A DNA stretch of 64,000 nt from NCBI GenBank assembly GCA_017532085.1, contig JAFXJT010000031.1, positions 1-64,000 of the forward strand. The letters run 5' to 3'. The notes under the pieces are model-generated. The model was not told the origin of the DNA. It was given only the letters and a program-made list of their open reading frames with translations, and searched no databases. Within the stretch, counting starts at the first letter, position 1. Every line of letters begins with the position of its first letter. A program made the translations under genes and the position numbers. This document shows positions 44,005 through 54,596 of the stretch, one piece after another. This stretch comes from Oscillospiraceae bacterium (lineage in GTDB: Bacteria > Bacillota > Clostridia > Oscillospirales > Ruminococcaceae).

Positions 44005-44039
44005 AAAAAACGCTCACAGCCGATTTGACTGTGAGCGTT
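44005..44039 (-). terminator. Attenuator terminator in front of aroF
   Basis: Minus-strand stem AACGCTCACAG / CTGTGAGCGTT with a 9-base loop and TTTTTT directly after it (44005-44010), 24 bases before the aroF start. It lies inside the operon leader, after the leader peptide, and overlaps the alternative pairing segment 44021-44031. Confidence 0.92.
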
Positions 44040-44090
44040 CTGCGTCATAATAAAGAATGCTTTGCAGCACAGGCAAACTGCCTGTACCGA

Positions 44091-44210
44091 TCAGCGCAAT
44101 GCCGCAACGGTGTTACCAGTCAAACCACGAAAAGCCTTATCCATAAAATAATAGATAAAGCCATAAAATCGATATTCAACTGTAAAAAACATAGCAGCGA
44201 AGCGGTTCAT
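44091..44210 (-). CDS. Phe/Tyr-rich leader peptide of the aromatic operon
   Basis: 39 codons, ATG at 44210 with AGGAGG 8 bases upstream, stop TGA at 44091-44093. Seven Phe and four Tyr; codons 8-22 contain nine aromatic codons (FFTVEYRFYGFIYYF). The product has no expected function itself; the ribosome's speed on the Phe/Tyr codons would decide the fold of the downstream RNA. CAGTTGAA at codons 10-12 (44175-44182) can pair with TTTGACTG (44117-44124) late in the ORF, which can instead pair with CAGTCAAA (44024-44031) of the terminator. Confidence 0.85.
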   Translation of the reverse strand: MNRFAAMFFTVEYRFYGFIYYFMDKAFRGLTGNTVAALR

Positions 44211-44225
44211 AGCAGATTCCTCCTG

Positions 44226-44249
44226 CATTGCTCCGTGTTGCGAGCAATG
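44226..44249 (-). other. Perfect hairpin just upstream of the leader-peptide ribosome site
   Basis: CATTGCTC / GAGCAATG with an 8-base loop, 6 bases before the AGGAGG. It may protect the 5' leader or modulate leader-peptide initiation; no function is proven. Confidence 0.5.
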
Positions 44250-44297
44250 ACGAATACAGCATGCTTCCAAAATGAAGCAATTGATCTTACATTGCAT

Positions 44298-44326
44298 ATT
44301 ATAGCACGATTTTTGACAGCTGACAA
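44298..44326 (-). promoter_or_regulatory. Promoter of the aromatic amino acid operon
   Basis: Minus strand: -35 TTGTCA (44321-44326), 17-bp spacer, -10 TATAAT (44298-44303). It gives a leader of about 310 nt before aroF, holding the leader peptide and attenuator. Confidence 0.8.
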
Positions 44327-44471
44327 GTGGCAATCTATGCCGATATTTGCTTTTTTCTATGGCTCGTTTTTGTGCGCTTTGATGATTTAAAGCTTTTTAC
44401 CGCTAAATAAGCAAAGGATCGCATACTCTTCCGCTCCCATTTCCGGGACCGTGTTGGGAGATTGTGTTCGC

Positions 44472-45869
44472 TCACTGCAACGAGGATTCTTTTCCTGCGG
44501 TCTTTTCCAGAATACGGAAGGCCTCTTTCAGATTGGAAGCGCCCTCCAGACGGATGGTGTAGCGATCGGTTTGCAGTGTGCGCAGAGTCTGCTTGGGCAG
44601 AATACATACAGTAAAGCCCAGACGTTCTGCTTCCTGAATGCGCTGTGCCGCATTGGAAACTGCACGAAGCTCACCGCCTAAGCCGACTTCACCAAATGCC
44701 ATAACGGTTTCACCGATGGGTTTGTCCATCAAAGCGGAATATAACGACAATGCAACAGCCAGATCACCTGCCGGCTCATCCAGACGAAAACCGCCTACGA
44801 TATTCAGATATACATCCAAGGTGCCGAAATATAATCCCAATCGTTTTTCCAATACCGCCAGTAAAATGTAGACACGGTTATAGTCAAAGCCGGTTGCGGT
44901 TCTTCTGGGCGAGGAAAGGGTGCTTTTCGAAACCAATGCCTGAATTTCTGCCAAAATCGGACGGCTGCCTTCCATCATACAACAGACACAGGTGCCCGAA
45001 ACGCCCAAGGGTCTGCCTTCCAGCAGCATGGCGGAAGGATTTTCGACTTCTTGCAAGCCGCGATCTGACATTTCAAACACACCGATTTCATTGGTGGATC
45101 CGAAACGATTCTTCACAGCACGTAAAATACGGCAGCTTTGATAGCGATCGCCCTCAAAAATCAATACGGCATCCACAATATGCTCCATGACCTTGGGGCC
45201 CGCAATAGAGCCTTCTTTCGTTACATGACCAACCAGAAAAACCGGGATTTCCTTCGCTTTTGCGGTGTGCAGCAGCAGATTGGTGCATTCTCTGACCTGA
45301 GGTACCGAGCCTGCTCCGGAATTGAGCGAGGAAAGATGCAATGTCTGAATGGAGTCAACAATGACCACATCCGGCTCAGATTCCGCAATGGTATCGCAAA
45401 TGGCTTCCACATCGGTTACGGTCAGCAGATAGAGGCTTTCACTGTCCACATGAAGCCGCTGAGCACGCAGCTTGATCTGTCGTGCCGATTCCTCACCCGA
45501 TACATATAAAATTGAGTGGGATTCCCCCATAAACTGACAGATCTGCAGCAGCAGCGTACTTTTGCCGATACCCGGTTCGCCGCCCAGCAGCACCACCGAT
45601 CCTTTGACCAATCCGCCGCCCAATACACGATTCAATTCGCCTACACCGGTATCATAGCGGATATCATCATTGGTGCCGATTTCTGCAAGCTCCCGGATTT
45701 GCGAAGAAAGCGACATCGACTGTCTTGCTGCACCGCTGTTTGCCGGAATCGCCGCCGGCAGCTGTTCTTCAATGGAGTTCCATGCACCGCAGCTTAGGCA
45801 TCTGCCGTTCCATTTCGGATATTCTGCACCGCAGGCAGTACATTCATATCGGATTTTCGATTTCGCCAT
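44472..45869 (-). CDS. radA: DNA repair protein RadA/Sms
   Basis: 465 residues, full length. N-terminal C4 zinc finger (CTACGAEYPKWNGRCLSC), RecA-like ATPase with Walker A GGEPGIGKST (~95), Walker B VVIVDSIQTL, the RadA-specific KNRFG (~255) and a Lon-protease-like C-terminal domain. It promotes branch migration and processing of recombination intermediates. AGGAG precedes the ATG by about 9 bases. It stands alone between the aromatic operon promoter and a terminator. Confidence 0.97.
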   Translation of the reverse strand: MAKSKIRYECTACGAEYPKWNGRCLSCGAWNSIEEQLPAAIPANSGAARQSMSLSSQIRELAEIGTNDDIRYDTGVGELNRVLGGGLVKGSVVLLGGEPGIGKSTLLLQICQFMGESHSILYVSGEESARQIKLRAQRLHVDSESLYLLTVTDVEAICDTIAESEPDVVIVDSIQTLHLSSLNSGAGSVPQVRECTNLLLHTAKAKEIPVFLVGHVTKEGSIAGPKVMEHIVDAVLIFEGDRYQSCRILRAVKNRFGSTNEIGVFEMSDRGLQEVENPSAMLLEGRPLGVSGTCVCCMMEGSRPILAEIQALVSKSTLSSPRRTATGFDYNRVYILLAVLEKRLGLYFGTLDVYLNIVGGFRLDEPAGDLAVALSLYSALMDKPIGETVMAFGEVGLGGELRAVSNAAQRIQEAERLGFTVCILPKQTLRTLQTDRYTIRLEGASNLKEAFRILEKTAGKESSLQ

Positions 45870-45886
45870 ATGTGTTCTCTCCTATC

Positions 45887-45917
45887 AAAAACGCCGGTAT
45901 CTTTGCAAGACACCGGC
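45887..45917 (-). terminator. Terminator between the 52-aa gene and radA
   Basis: GCCGGT / ACCGGC with inner pairing, TTTTT on the minus side. A possible radA -10 (TACAAT) lies just before the hairpin. Confidence 0.75.
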
Positions 45918-45948
45918 ACTTCATTGTATTGTTTCAGAATAAACGGCA

Positions 45949-46107
45949 TCAAGATGACGTAAAGAATGGCAAGAGGATGATACCCAAGACCATGACTGCA
46001 ACAATTGCAAGTATAACAATACGCAGCATTTTTTTCTTTTTGTCAACGGATTTGGATGCCGTTGGTTTTTTTCTGGCATCTGCACGCCTTTGCTCGCGAT
46101 TCCTCAT
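45949..46107 (-). CDS. Small basic single-helix membrane protein, 52 aa
   Basis: ATG at 46107 has a strong AAGGAGG 8 bases upstream. The first 29 residues are highly basic (six Arg, eight Lys), then one transmembrane helix (LRIVILAIVAVMVLGIILL, with a short PFFTSS tail), so N-in topology. I do not recognise a family. It lies between the tRNA-Leu gene and radA and is followed by its own terminator, so it is probably translated. Function unknown. Confidence 0.7.
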   Translation of the reverse strand: MRNREQRRADARKKPTASKSVDKKKKMLRIVILAIVAVMVLGIILLPFFTSS

Positions 46108-46155
46108 CCCGATCGCCTCCTTATGGACACCTGCAATAGAATTTGCATCACATAG

Positions 46156-46185
46156 GAAAAATGCCCCTTTTGAACAAGGGGCATT
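46156..46185 (-). terminator. tRNA-Leu terminator
   Basis: AATGCCCCTT / AAGGGGCATT stem followed on the minus strand by TTTTTCC. Confidence 0.85.
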
Positions 46186-46193
46186 GTATGCTT

Positions 46194-46280
46194 TGGTGCC
46201 GATGGCGGGACTTGAACCCGCACGGTATCGCTACCAACGGATTTTGAGTCCGTCACGTCTGCCAATTCCATCACATCGGC
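46194..46280 (-). tRNA. tRNA-Leu (anticodon CAA)
   Basis: 87 nt with encoded CCA. Acceptor GCCGATG / CATCGGC, D-arm with GG, anticodon loop CTCAAAA reading UUG, a long class II variable arm (TGGTAGCGATACCG) and T-arm GTTCAAGTC. The D-loop, variable arm and terminal CCA are as expected of a functional leucine tRNA. Confidence 0.95.
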
Positions 46281-46289
46281 TCGACGACT

Positions 46290-46318
46290 ATTATAACACA
46301 TTCGTGATCATTTGTCAA
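46290..46318 (-). promoter_or_regulatory. tRNA-Leu promoter
   Basis: Consensus -35 TTGACA (46313-46318), 17-bp spacer, -10 TATAAT (46290-46295) on the minus strand. Confidence 0.85.
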
Positions 46319-46482
46319 TCCCTTTGCTGCGTTTTTTATTCTTTCTTTTGCAATTCATTCAATCTGACAAATGATTTTTTGCGGATTTTACGTAAGATTG
46401 ACATGGTTTTGCAGTCATATGCCGGAAAATTTGCAAAACCTGCGGAGAACTATTTGCACTTTGCCGAATTTGCAAAATGCAC

Positions 46483-46511
46483 TTTACAATTGCTGGCGAA
46501 TGTGCTATAAT
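46483..46511 (+). promoter_or_regulatory. parA promoter
   Basis: TTTACA (46483-46488), 17-bp spacer, TATAAT (46506-46511). The tRNA and parA promoters diverge across about 160 bp. Confidence 0.75.
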
Positions 46512-46536
46512 GATAGGAATTAAAGGAGGCGACAAC

Positions 46537-47343
46537 ATGGCGAAAATTATCGCAGTGGCAAACCAAAAAGGCGGCGTCGGAAAATCAACAACCGTTGTCA
46601 GCCTCTCGGCTTATCTGGGTATGCGGGGCAAGCGTGTGCTTTGCATCGATACCGATGCGCAGGGCAACACGACAACCGGATTTTCTGTCAGCAAAAAAAA
46701 TCTGCCTTGCTCCTGCTACGATGTGTTGACCGGCAAGGTGCGCATCCAGGAAGCCATTGTGGATACCGAATATGAAAATGTTCAGTTGATTCCTGCTGTA
46801 TCTGCACTGGCAGGTGCCGAAATCGAGCTGATTGAGCTGGACAACCGTATGAGCCGGCTGAAAATGCAGCTGATGACTTGCCGCACCGATTATGATTTTA
46901 TTTTTATCGACTGTCCGCCTTCATTGAGTCTGATTACACTGAACAGCCTTGTGGCTGCTGATTCCGTACTGATTCCCATGACTGCGGAGTTTTTGTCTTT
47001 GGAGGGCCTTTCTCAGCTTTCCGAAACCATAAAAATCGTAAAGAGCAAATATAATCCTGCACTGAAAATTGAAGGCATTCTGTTTACCATGTTTGATGCG
47101 CGCCTCAATCTTTCTTTGCAGGTAGTTGCCGAGGTGGAGAAATATTTTCCGGGATTGGTTCTCGAAACCAAAATCCCTCGGAATGTCCGCTTATCTGAAG
47201 CGCCCAGCCACGGCAAACCCATCCACTATTATGATAAGTATTCTAAGGGTGCCGAAGCCTATGAACTGCTGGGGCACGAGCTGTTAAAAGAACCTCTGGT
47301 GGTGGAAACCCAACGTAAGCATTCCATATTTCACAGAAAGTAG
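46537..47343 (+). CDS. parA: Chromosome-partitioning ATPase ParA/Soj
   Basis: 268 residues. Deviant Walker A KGGVGKST at ~11-18, Walker A' and B (VLCIDTDAQGN; FIFIDCPPSL), and TAEFLSLEGL. ATP-dependent DNA-binding dimer that works with ParB at parS sites in origin segregation. AAGGAGG lies 8 bases before ATG 46537. parB follows after 8 bp. No clear parS palindrome (TGTTTCACGTGAAACA) was seen in the window. Confidence 0.95.
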   Translation: MAKIIAVANQKGGVGKSTTVVSLSAYLGMRGKRVLCIDTDAQGNTTTGFSVSKKNLPCSCYDVLTGKVRIQEAIVDTEYENVQLIPAVSALAGAEIELIELDNRMSRLKMQLMTCRTDYDFIFIDCPPSLSLITLNSLVAADSVLIPMTAEFLSLEGLSQLSETIKIVKSKYNPALKIEGILFTMFDARLNLSLQVVAEVEKYFPGLVLETKIPRNVRLSEAPSHGKPIHYYDKYSKGAEAYELLGHELLKEPLVVETQRKHSIFHRK

Positions 47344-47351
47344 GCGCTGCT

Positions 47352-49687
<2,336 letters not shown>

Positions 49688-49692
49688 AGTTG

Positions 49693-49724
49693 AAAAAGCA
49701 GAGGCATTTTCGCCTCTGCTTTTT
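49693..49724 (+). terminator. guaB terminator
   Basis: AAAAAGCAGAGGC / GCCTCTGCTTTTT, perfect 13-bp stem with a 6-base loop and T-run. Confidence 0.92.
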
Positions 49725-49788
49725 GGTTTTCTATGACAAAATCGGTTGACTTTAATTGGAAGTATTCCACAAAAAGAATGATAATTCA

Positions 49789-49817
49789 TTGACTTTTTGA
49801 TTCAGATTCGGTATAAT
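49789..49817 (+). promoter_or_regulatory. Promoter of CpsB-like gene
   Basis: TTGACT (49789-49794), 17-bp spacer, TATAAT (49812-49817). Confidence 0.75.
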
Positions 49818-49870
49818 GTTTATGTGTGTATTTTGCTGTATAGAAACGGCAGAGAAAGGGGGCGTGATCT

Positions 49871-50620
49871 ATGAATGGATTTGTTGATATTGCAGCACAG
49901 GTTTTACCGAATATGGTACATGGAAGATCTGCAGTCCTGTCTGCTGATGAGGCGAAGGAGCGTCTTTGTGCATATCCTCGAAAAAACATCAAAACATTGA
50001 TCACGGCTCCGCTTTTTGATCCCAGAGTACAGAAGGATACGGAATTTTTGGCACAGCGAGAGGAAGCCATCGGTCTGGCGGAGGTTGTATGTACGGATAT
50101 GGTACGTCCGCTGCGGATTTTGCCGGGTGCACTGCTGCCATTTCATGAATCTCTGCTGACATTGCGAGAGCCGCAGCGATTTGCTTTGTGGCATACACGA
50201 TATTTGCTGCTGCAATTGCCGGATGCGCCGCTTTCGCCTGCGTTTTATGATCTGCACAACCGTATTGCACTGGCAACGGGTCTGGTGCCTTTGATTGCGG
50301 ATATTGAGCGCTATTTCGATCTTTTTTCTCTTGAGGATTTTCTTGCGATGAGGGAAGCCGGCATCATGACGCAGATTTCGGCAGGAGGATTCCTCAACAG
50401 TGCAAACCGAAAGCTTGCACTGTATCTGCTTGCGAATCATAGCATTCATTTTGTGGCATCGGGTGCGACATTGGGATCTGAGATCCGGTTGGTGGAGGCG
50501 ATGCAGGCAATCAAGCGCGCTTTGCCGCTCGAGCATTATAAACGCATCAAAAGCAATCCCAGGATGATGCTTTCCAATGCAGATCCTCGCTCTTTTTTAT
50601 CTGCGGAGCCCATAGGATGA
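49871..50620 (+). CDS. CpsB/YwqE-like PHP-fold protein without metal ligands
   Basis: 249 residues. Block order follows the CpsB/YwqE manganese-dependent tyrosine phosphatases, but each metal-binding motif is altered: DIHxH reads DIAAQ (6-10), ATPH reads TAPLF (45-49), PGxE reads PGAL (85-88), AHPERY reads ADIERY (143-148) and ASDAH reads ASGAT (196-200). The scaffold motifs between them (YLLLQLP, GLVPLIA, MTQISAGGFL) remain. It is probably a catalytically dead homologue with a binding or regulatory job. No capsule or tyrosine-kinase genes lie beside it. The family assignment is by eye. Confidence 0.6.
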   Translation: MNGFVDIAAQVLPNMVHGRSAVLSADEAKERLCAYPRKNIKTLITAPLFDPRVQKDTEFLAQREEAIGLAEVVCTDMVRPLRILPGALLPFHESLLTLREPQRFALWHTRYLLLQLPDAPLSPAFYDLHNRIALATGLVPLIADIERYFDLFSLEDFLAMREAGIMTQISAGGFLNSANRKLALYLLANHSIHFVASGATLGSEIRLVEAMQAIKRALPLEHYKRIKSNPRMMLSNADPRSFLSAEPIG

Positions 50621-50658
50621 AGCACTGAATGTTCGATCTGCGAATAGAGTAATATTGC

Positions 50659-50697
50659 AACGCCGCTTCTGATGGTATTCATCGGAAGCGGCGTTTT
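50659..50697 (+). terminator. Terminator after CpsB-like gene
   Basis: AACGCCGCTTC / GAAGCGGCGTT with inner GATG/CATC pairing, followed by TTTTG. Confidence 0.8.
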
Positions 50698-50730
50698 GAT
50701 TCGGAGTCTTGCTTCGCTTTTGGCTGAAGA

Positions 50731-50771
50731 AACATCCCTGCAAAGAAGATGACCTTCTTTGCAGGGATGTT
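50731..50771. terminator. Long perfect hairpin after EF-G-like gene
   Basis: 18-bp perfect arms (AACATCCCTGCAAAGAAG and its complement) with a 5-base loop. It lies just past the stop of the minus-strand GTPase gene and has a short TTTT on the plus side. A close relative is found at 61553-61592. Confidence 0.7.
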
Positions 50772-50781
50772 TTATTAGTGA

Positions 50782-52875
50782 TTAATCCTCGTCATCCGAG
50801 CTATTCTTTACGCTGGCAACAACTTCATCCAGCAAATTGGCAGGCAGCTGCTCATAACGCAGGAATTTGAATGTAAATTCACCCATGCCGCGTGCAACCT
50901 GACGCAGATACATTGCAAAATCATGCATCTCACGCATCGGCACCTCAGCAGAGATCACAGTCATACCCTGACCGGCAGGCTCCATACCCAGCACTCTGCC
51001 GCGACGCTTGTTCAGATCGCCCATGACATCACCGGTCTTAGCATCGGGAATGGAAACTTCCAAAGAGCCGATAGGCTCCAGCATGACAGGACCTGCCAGC
51101 TTCAGACCTTCTTTATAAGCCAGAGAAGCAGCAGTCTTGAATGCCATTTCCGAGGAATCCACAGGGTGATAAGAGCCATCTACCAGAGTAGCCTTCAAAC
51201 CAACCACAGGACATCCGGCAAGAACACCCTTCTTCACGCAATCCTGCAAGCCCTTTTCAACAGCAGGGAAGAAGTTCTTCGGCACAGCACCGCCGAACAC
51301 GCGCTCTTCGAATACCAAAGAATCGCTGTCGCAAGGCTCGAACTCGATGACAACATCACCAAACTGGCCGTGACCGCCGGACTGCTTCTTATGCTTACCG
51401 CGCTGCGAAACCTTCTTGCGGATGGTTTCACGATATGCAATACGAGGTACCTCAAGCAGCACGTCAACGCCGAACTTACTCTTGAGCTTTGCCATCGCAA
51501 TATCCAGATGCTGATCGCCCAGACCACCCAGAATTTGTTCTTTGGTCATGGAATCCAGACCGTAAGACAAGCTCTTGTCCTCCTCCAGCAGACGCTGGAT
51601 ACCGGTAGAGATTTTTGCCTCATCGCCCTGTGCCTTTGCCTTAACAGCCATTTGATAGCAGGGGTTCGGATAGCCGATTTCAGGGAATGCAATAACGCGT
51701 TCCTGTGCACAAATGGTATCGCCGGTATTGGCAGCGATTTTCGTAGCTACTACGATGTCGCCTGCAATTGCCTTAGATACTTCTGTCTGCTTTTTGCCGA
51801 CCATGGTGTACAGCTTGCCAATACGCTCGGAAGCGCCGGTGGTTGCATTGACCAGTTCCTTGTCAGCAGACAGTGTACCGGACATTACCTTGATAAAGCT
51901 CATTTTACCCACGAAGGGGTCAGCGATGGTCTTGAAAACAAATGCGGATACGGGTGCGGAAGCATCCATAGTGACAGCAGTTTCCTTACCGTCCTTGCCC
52001 GTAGCCTTGATATCGCCCATAGCATCGGGAGCGGGCAGATATTTCGTAAACTCCAGCAGCAGATCAATACCTGCCAGTGTTGCGCAGGATACTGCAAATA
52101 CGGGCATTGCCTTGCCGGTACGCATACCTGCATGAATACCGTGGCTGATTTCCTCTTGTGTGAAGGGCTCGCCCTCGAAGAACTTCTCCAGCAGAGCGTC
52201 ATCCGATTCGGCAACAGCTTCGCACAGCTCATCGATCAAAGAGCCGGCGGAAACGCCTTGCTTGTCGGAAAGTACAGTGTCGGTAGTGATATCGCCAACG
52301 GCAGGAGCGCCCTTGCCGCTGTATGTATAGGACTTCAATCGACCCAGATGCACCAGAGACTTAACCTTGCCATCCACAATTTCAGGAACAACAACCGGAC
52401 AAACAGCCGTACCGAAGTTCTCCTTGAGCATATTCATGGATGCATAGAAGTCCTGGTTGGGATCATCAATTTTGGTCATGACGAACATAACATGCTTACC
52501 GCGCTTTTTGGCGGCTTCATAAGCTTTTTTGGTACCAACGTGTACACCGGATTTTGCAGAAACACAAATGATAACAGTATCACCTGCGTAAAGGCCTTCG
52601 TTCATGGCAGCGGCAAAATCGAACAGGCCAGGGGTGTCAATCAGATTGATTTTATTTTCGCCTACCTCCAGATTTGCAAGGGAGAGGTTGATTGAAAATT
52701 TGCGCTTGATCTCTTCAGGATCATAATCGCAGACAGTGTTACCCTCAGCAGCCTTACCGAGACGATCTGTTACGCCCGCCTGAAAAAGCAGAGCCTCGGC
52801 GAGGGCGGTTTTACCGCAGCCGCTGTGGCCGGCGAGTGCAACATTTTTAATTTTGCCGGTTTCCAATTGTTTCAT
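50782..52875 (-). CDS. EF-G-like translation GTPase (EF-G paralogue)
   Basis: About 697 residues with the EF-G domain order. G1 GHSGCGKTALAEA (~16-28), G3 DTPGLFDF (~84) and G4 TKID (~138) are present; domain IV has GHGQFGDVVIEFEP and the C-terminal domain V ends in acidic NSSDDED. It differs from canonical EF-G (G1 AHIDAGKTT, NKMD), so it is the second EF-G-like family of Clostridia, whose role in elongation, recycling or stress is not settled. GGGAGG precedes ATG 52875. Its position among unrelated genes supports a paralogue, not the str operon copy. Confidence 0.88.
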   Translation of the reverse strand: MKQLETGKIKNVALAGHSGCGKTALAEALLFQAGVTDRLGKAAEGNTVCDYDPEEIKRKFSINLSLANLEVGENKINLIDTPGLFDFAAAMNEGLYAGDTVIICVSAKSGVHVGTKKAYEAAKKRGKHVMFVMTKIDDPNQDFYASMNMLKENFGTAVCPVVVPEIVDGKVKSLVHLGRLKSYTYSGKGAPAVGDITTDTVLSDKQGVSAGSLIDELCEAVAESDDALLEKFFEGEPFTQEEISHGIHAGMRTGKAMPVFAVSCATLAGIDLLLEFTKYLPAPDAMGDIKATGKDGKETAVTMDASAPVSAFVFKTIADPFVGKMSFIKVMSGTLSADKELVNATTGASERIGKLYTMVGKKQTEVSKAIAGDIVVATKIAANTGDTICAQERVIAFPEIGYPNPCYQMAVKAKAQGDEAKISTGIQRLLEEDKSLSYGLDSMTKEQILGGLGDQHLDIAMAKLKSKFGVDVLLEVPRIAYRETIRKKVSQRGKHKKQSGGHGQFGDVVIEFEPCDSDSLVFEERVFGGAVPKNFFPAVEKGLQDCVKKGVLAGCPVVGLKATLVDGSYHPVDSSEMAFKTAASLAYKEGLKLAGPVMLEPIGSLEVSIPDAKTGDVMGDLNKRRGRVLGMEPAGQGMTVISAEVPMREMHDFAMYLRQVARGMGEFTFKFLRYEQLPANLLDEVVASVKNSSDDED

Positions 52876-52993
52876 GTTATCCTCCCTTATGTGTGTATAT
52901 GGCTGCGAATACCGTTTGATCAAGATTTCGGAAAAGCAGTGCAGAATTTGTGAGCACGACTCCGGCAGCTCTCATACACCGAATAATGAAAAT

Positions 52994-53022
52994 ATTATAA
53001 CACATGAAAAAATCAGTTGCAA
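52994..53022 (-). promoter_or_regulatory. Promoter of EF-G-like gene
   Basis: Minus strand: TTGCAA (53017-53022), 17-bp spacer, TATAAT (52994-52999). Confidence 0.7.
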
Positions 53023-53136
53023 GCGATATCTGAAATTTCTACGTTTTCCCAAAAATCGGGAGAATTATTTGTGCATTTTGACGATTCTTCTTGCGGCGTG
53101 GTCAAAGAAGGCAGGACTCTGATTGTTTGCCCAATG

Positions 53137-53171
53137 AAAAAGCACTCCGTTTTGCTTTGAAAACGGAGTGC
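53137..53171 (-). terminator. MATE gene terminator
   Basis: GCACTCCGTTTT / AAAACGGAGTGC, perfect 12-bp stem followed by TTTTTC on the minus strand. Confidence 0.9.
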
Positions 53172-53187
53172 AGACTCGGCGCTGCGG

Positions 53188-54552
53188 CTATGATGTGTGA
53201 TTCACACTTGAGATTTCGATGTGTGTTTGCCACACACCTTTACGGTAAAACACAATGGAAAGTATCGTTGCAATTGCCCAGCTGATAGGCCATGCCATCC
53301 AGATGCCGGTCTCATGGAAGAATCGTGAAAAGATCCATGCCAGCAGAACACGCAGCACCAGATCCACCAAAGTAGCAGTCATAAAATAGCGCATAGCGCC
53401 GCTGCCTCGCAGAACGCCGTCTGCAATGATTTTAATGCAGATAATGGGGTAGGCAGGGGCAGTCAGCAGCATGAAGCGTCTGCCGGTTTCCAGCGCAAGC
53501 TTTGTACTGTTCCGATTCATAAACAAGCGGAGCAGTTCGTTGCCGCACAACAGATACAGCATTGCAAATATTAAGGCAGTACCACATGCCATTTTGAGTG
53601 CTGCCGAAAATCCTTTTCGGACTCGTTTCGGCAATGCAGCACCAAGATTTTGTGCGGTAAAGCTTGAAATGCCGGAGCTCATATTGGTAAAACAGGTCAG
53701 CGCAAAGGTGTTGAGCTTGATGGCTGCCGAATATCCGGCAATCACCGAGGAGCCAAAGGGATTGATAAAGGTTTGAATGATCAGATTTCCCACAGAGATA
53801 AAGCTTTGCTGTAAAATACTGGGCACAGCAACCGATACAATATCCCGGAAATCCCGGAGTGAAAATGGCGGTGATGCTCCATCCTTAGGGATATGATGCA
53901 GTCTGCGCAGAATCAGAACCAGAGAAAGCAGACAAGCGGCGGCTTGTGCAGTCAATGTTGCCCAAGCAAGTCCGGCAACACCCTGCTGCAAGATAAGGAT
54001 AAACAGCAAATCCAGCAGGATGTTTCCCAATGAGGAGAAAATCAGTAAATATAAGGGCGTTTTACTGTCTCCAAGGCTGCTGAATAATCCGGTAGTGATG
54101 TTATACAGATGCACAAACATGAATCCGCTTGTATAAATCTTCAGATATGCTGTTGCATTTTCGAGAATATTTTCCGGCGTATGCACCAGAAGCATGAGCT
54201 GATTGCTTGCGAATATACCAAAAAGGGTTAACAGAAATGAAAGCACTGCACCGCTGATCAGTGCAGTGGTCATGCAAGAGCGTACTCTGCGAAACAGCTT
54301 TCTGCCATAGAGTCTGCCCAACACCACACTGCAGCCGATCTGGCTGCCGACAGCCACTGCCATAAACAGCATCGTAATCGGATAGCTTGCGCCGATGGCA
54401 GCCAAAGCATCTTCACCGATATACGTTCCGGCAATGGCACTGTCTGCGATATTATAAAGCTGCTGAAAAAAAACGCTGAGAAATAACGGCAGTGTAAAAC
54501 GAATCAGGACTTGTCCCGGATCACCTTGGGTCAGATCCTTTACAGGGGGCAT
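53188..54552 (-). CDS. MATE family efflux protein
   Basis: About 454 residues and twelve predicted helices, the usual MATE size. Marks are FTLPLFLSVFFQQLYNIADSAIAG at helix 1, GALIGQ-like VGSQIGCSVVLGRLYG at helix 2 and the repeat-related AVPSILQQSFISVGNL in the second half. Na+ or H+ driven export of drugs or metabolites; substrate unknown. AAAGGAAG lies ~9 bases before ATG 54552; the upstream in-frame extension is not MATE-like. The next gene upstream ends 45 bp away. Confidence 0.93.
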   Translation of the reverse strand: MPPVKDLTQGDPGQVLIRFTLPLFLSVFFQQLYNIADSAIAGTYIGEDALAAIGASYPITMLFMAVAVGSQIGCSVVLGRLYGRKLFRRVRSCMTTALISGAVLSFLLTLFGIFASNQLMLLVHTPENILENATAYLKIYTSGFMFVHLYNITTGLFSSLGDSKTPLYLLIFSSLGNILLDLLFILILQQGVAGLAWATLTAQAAACLLSLVLILRRLHHIPKDGASPPFSLRDFRDIVSVAVPSILQQSFISVGNLIIQTFINPFGSSVIAGYSAAIKLNTFALTCFTNMSSGISSFTAQNLGAALPKRVRKGFSAALKMACGTALIFAMLYLLCGNELLRLFMNRNSTKLALETGRRFMLLTAPAYPIICIKIIADGVLRGSGAMRYFMTATLVDLVLRVLLAWIFSRFFHETGIWMAWPISWAIATILSIVFYRKGVWQTHIEISSVNHTS

Positions 54553-54596
54553 AGTATCGGAACTTCCTTTCTTTTCCGCAGCACCGGATTTGCGGC

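Noticed and set aside
43982..44300. T-box riboswitch in the aromatic operon leader
   Set aside because: No T-box consensus (TGGNACCGCG-like) or stem I features were seen; a leader peptide with aromatic codons explains the leader better.
46300..47350. parS site near parAB
   Set aside because: No TGTTTCACGTGAAACA-like 16-mer was found in the window by eye.
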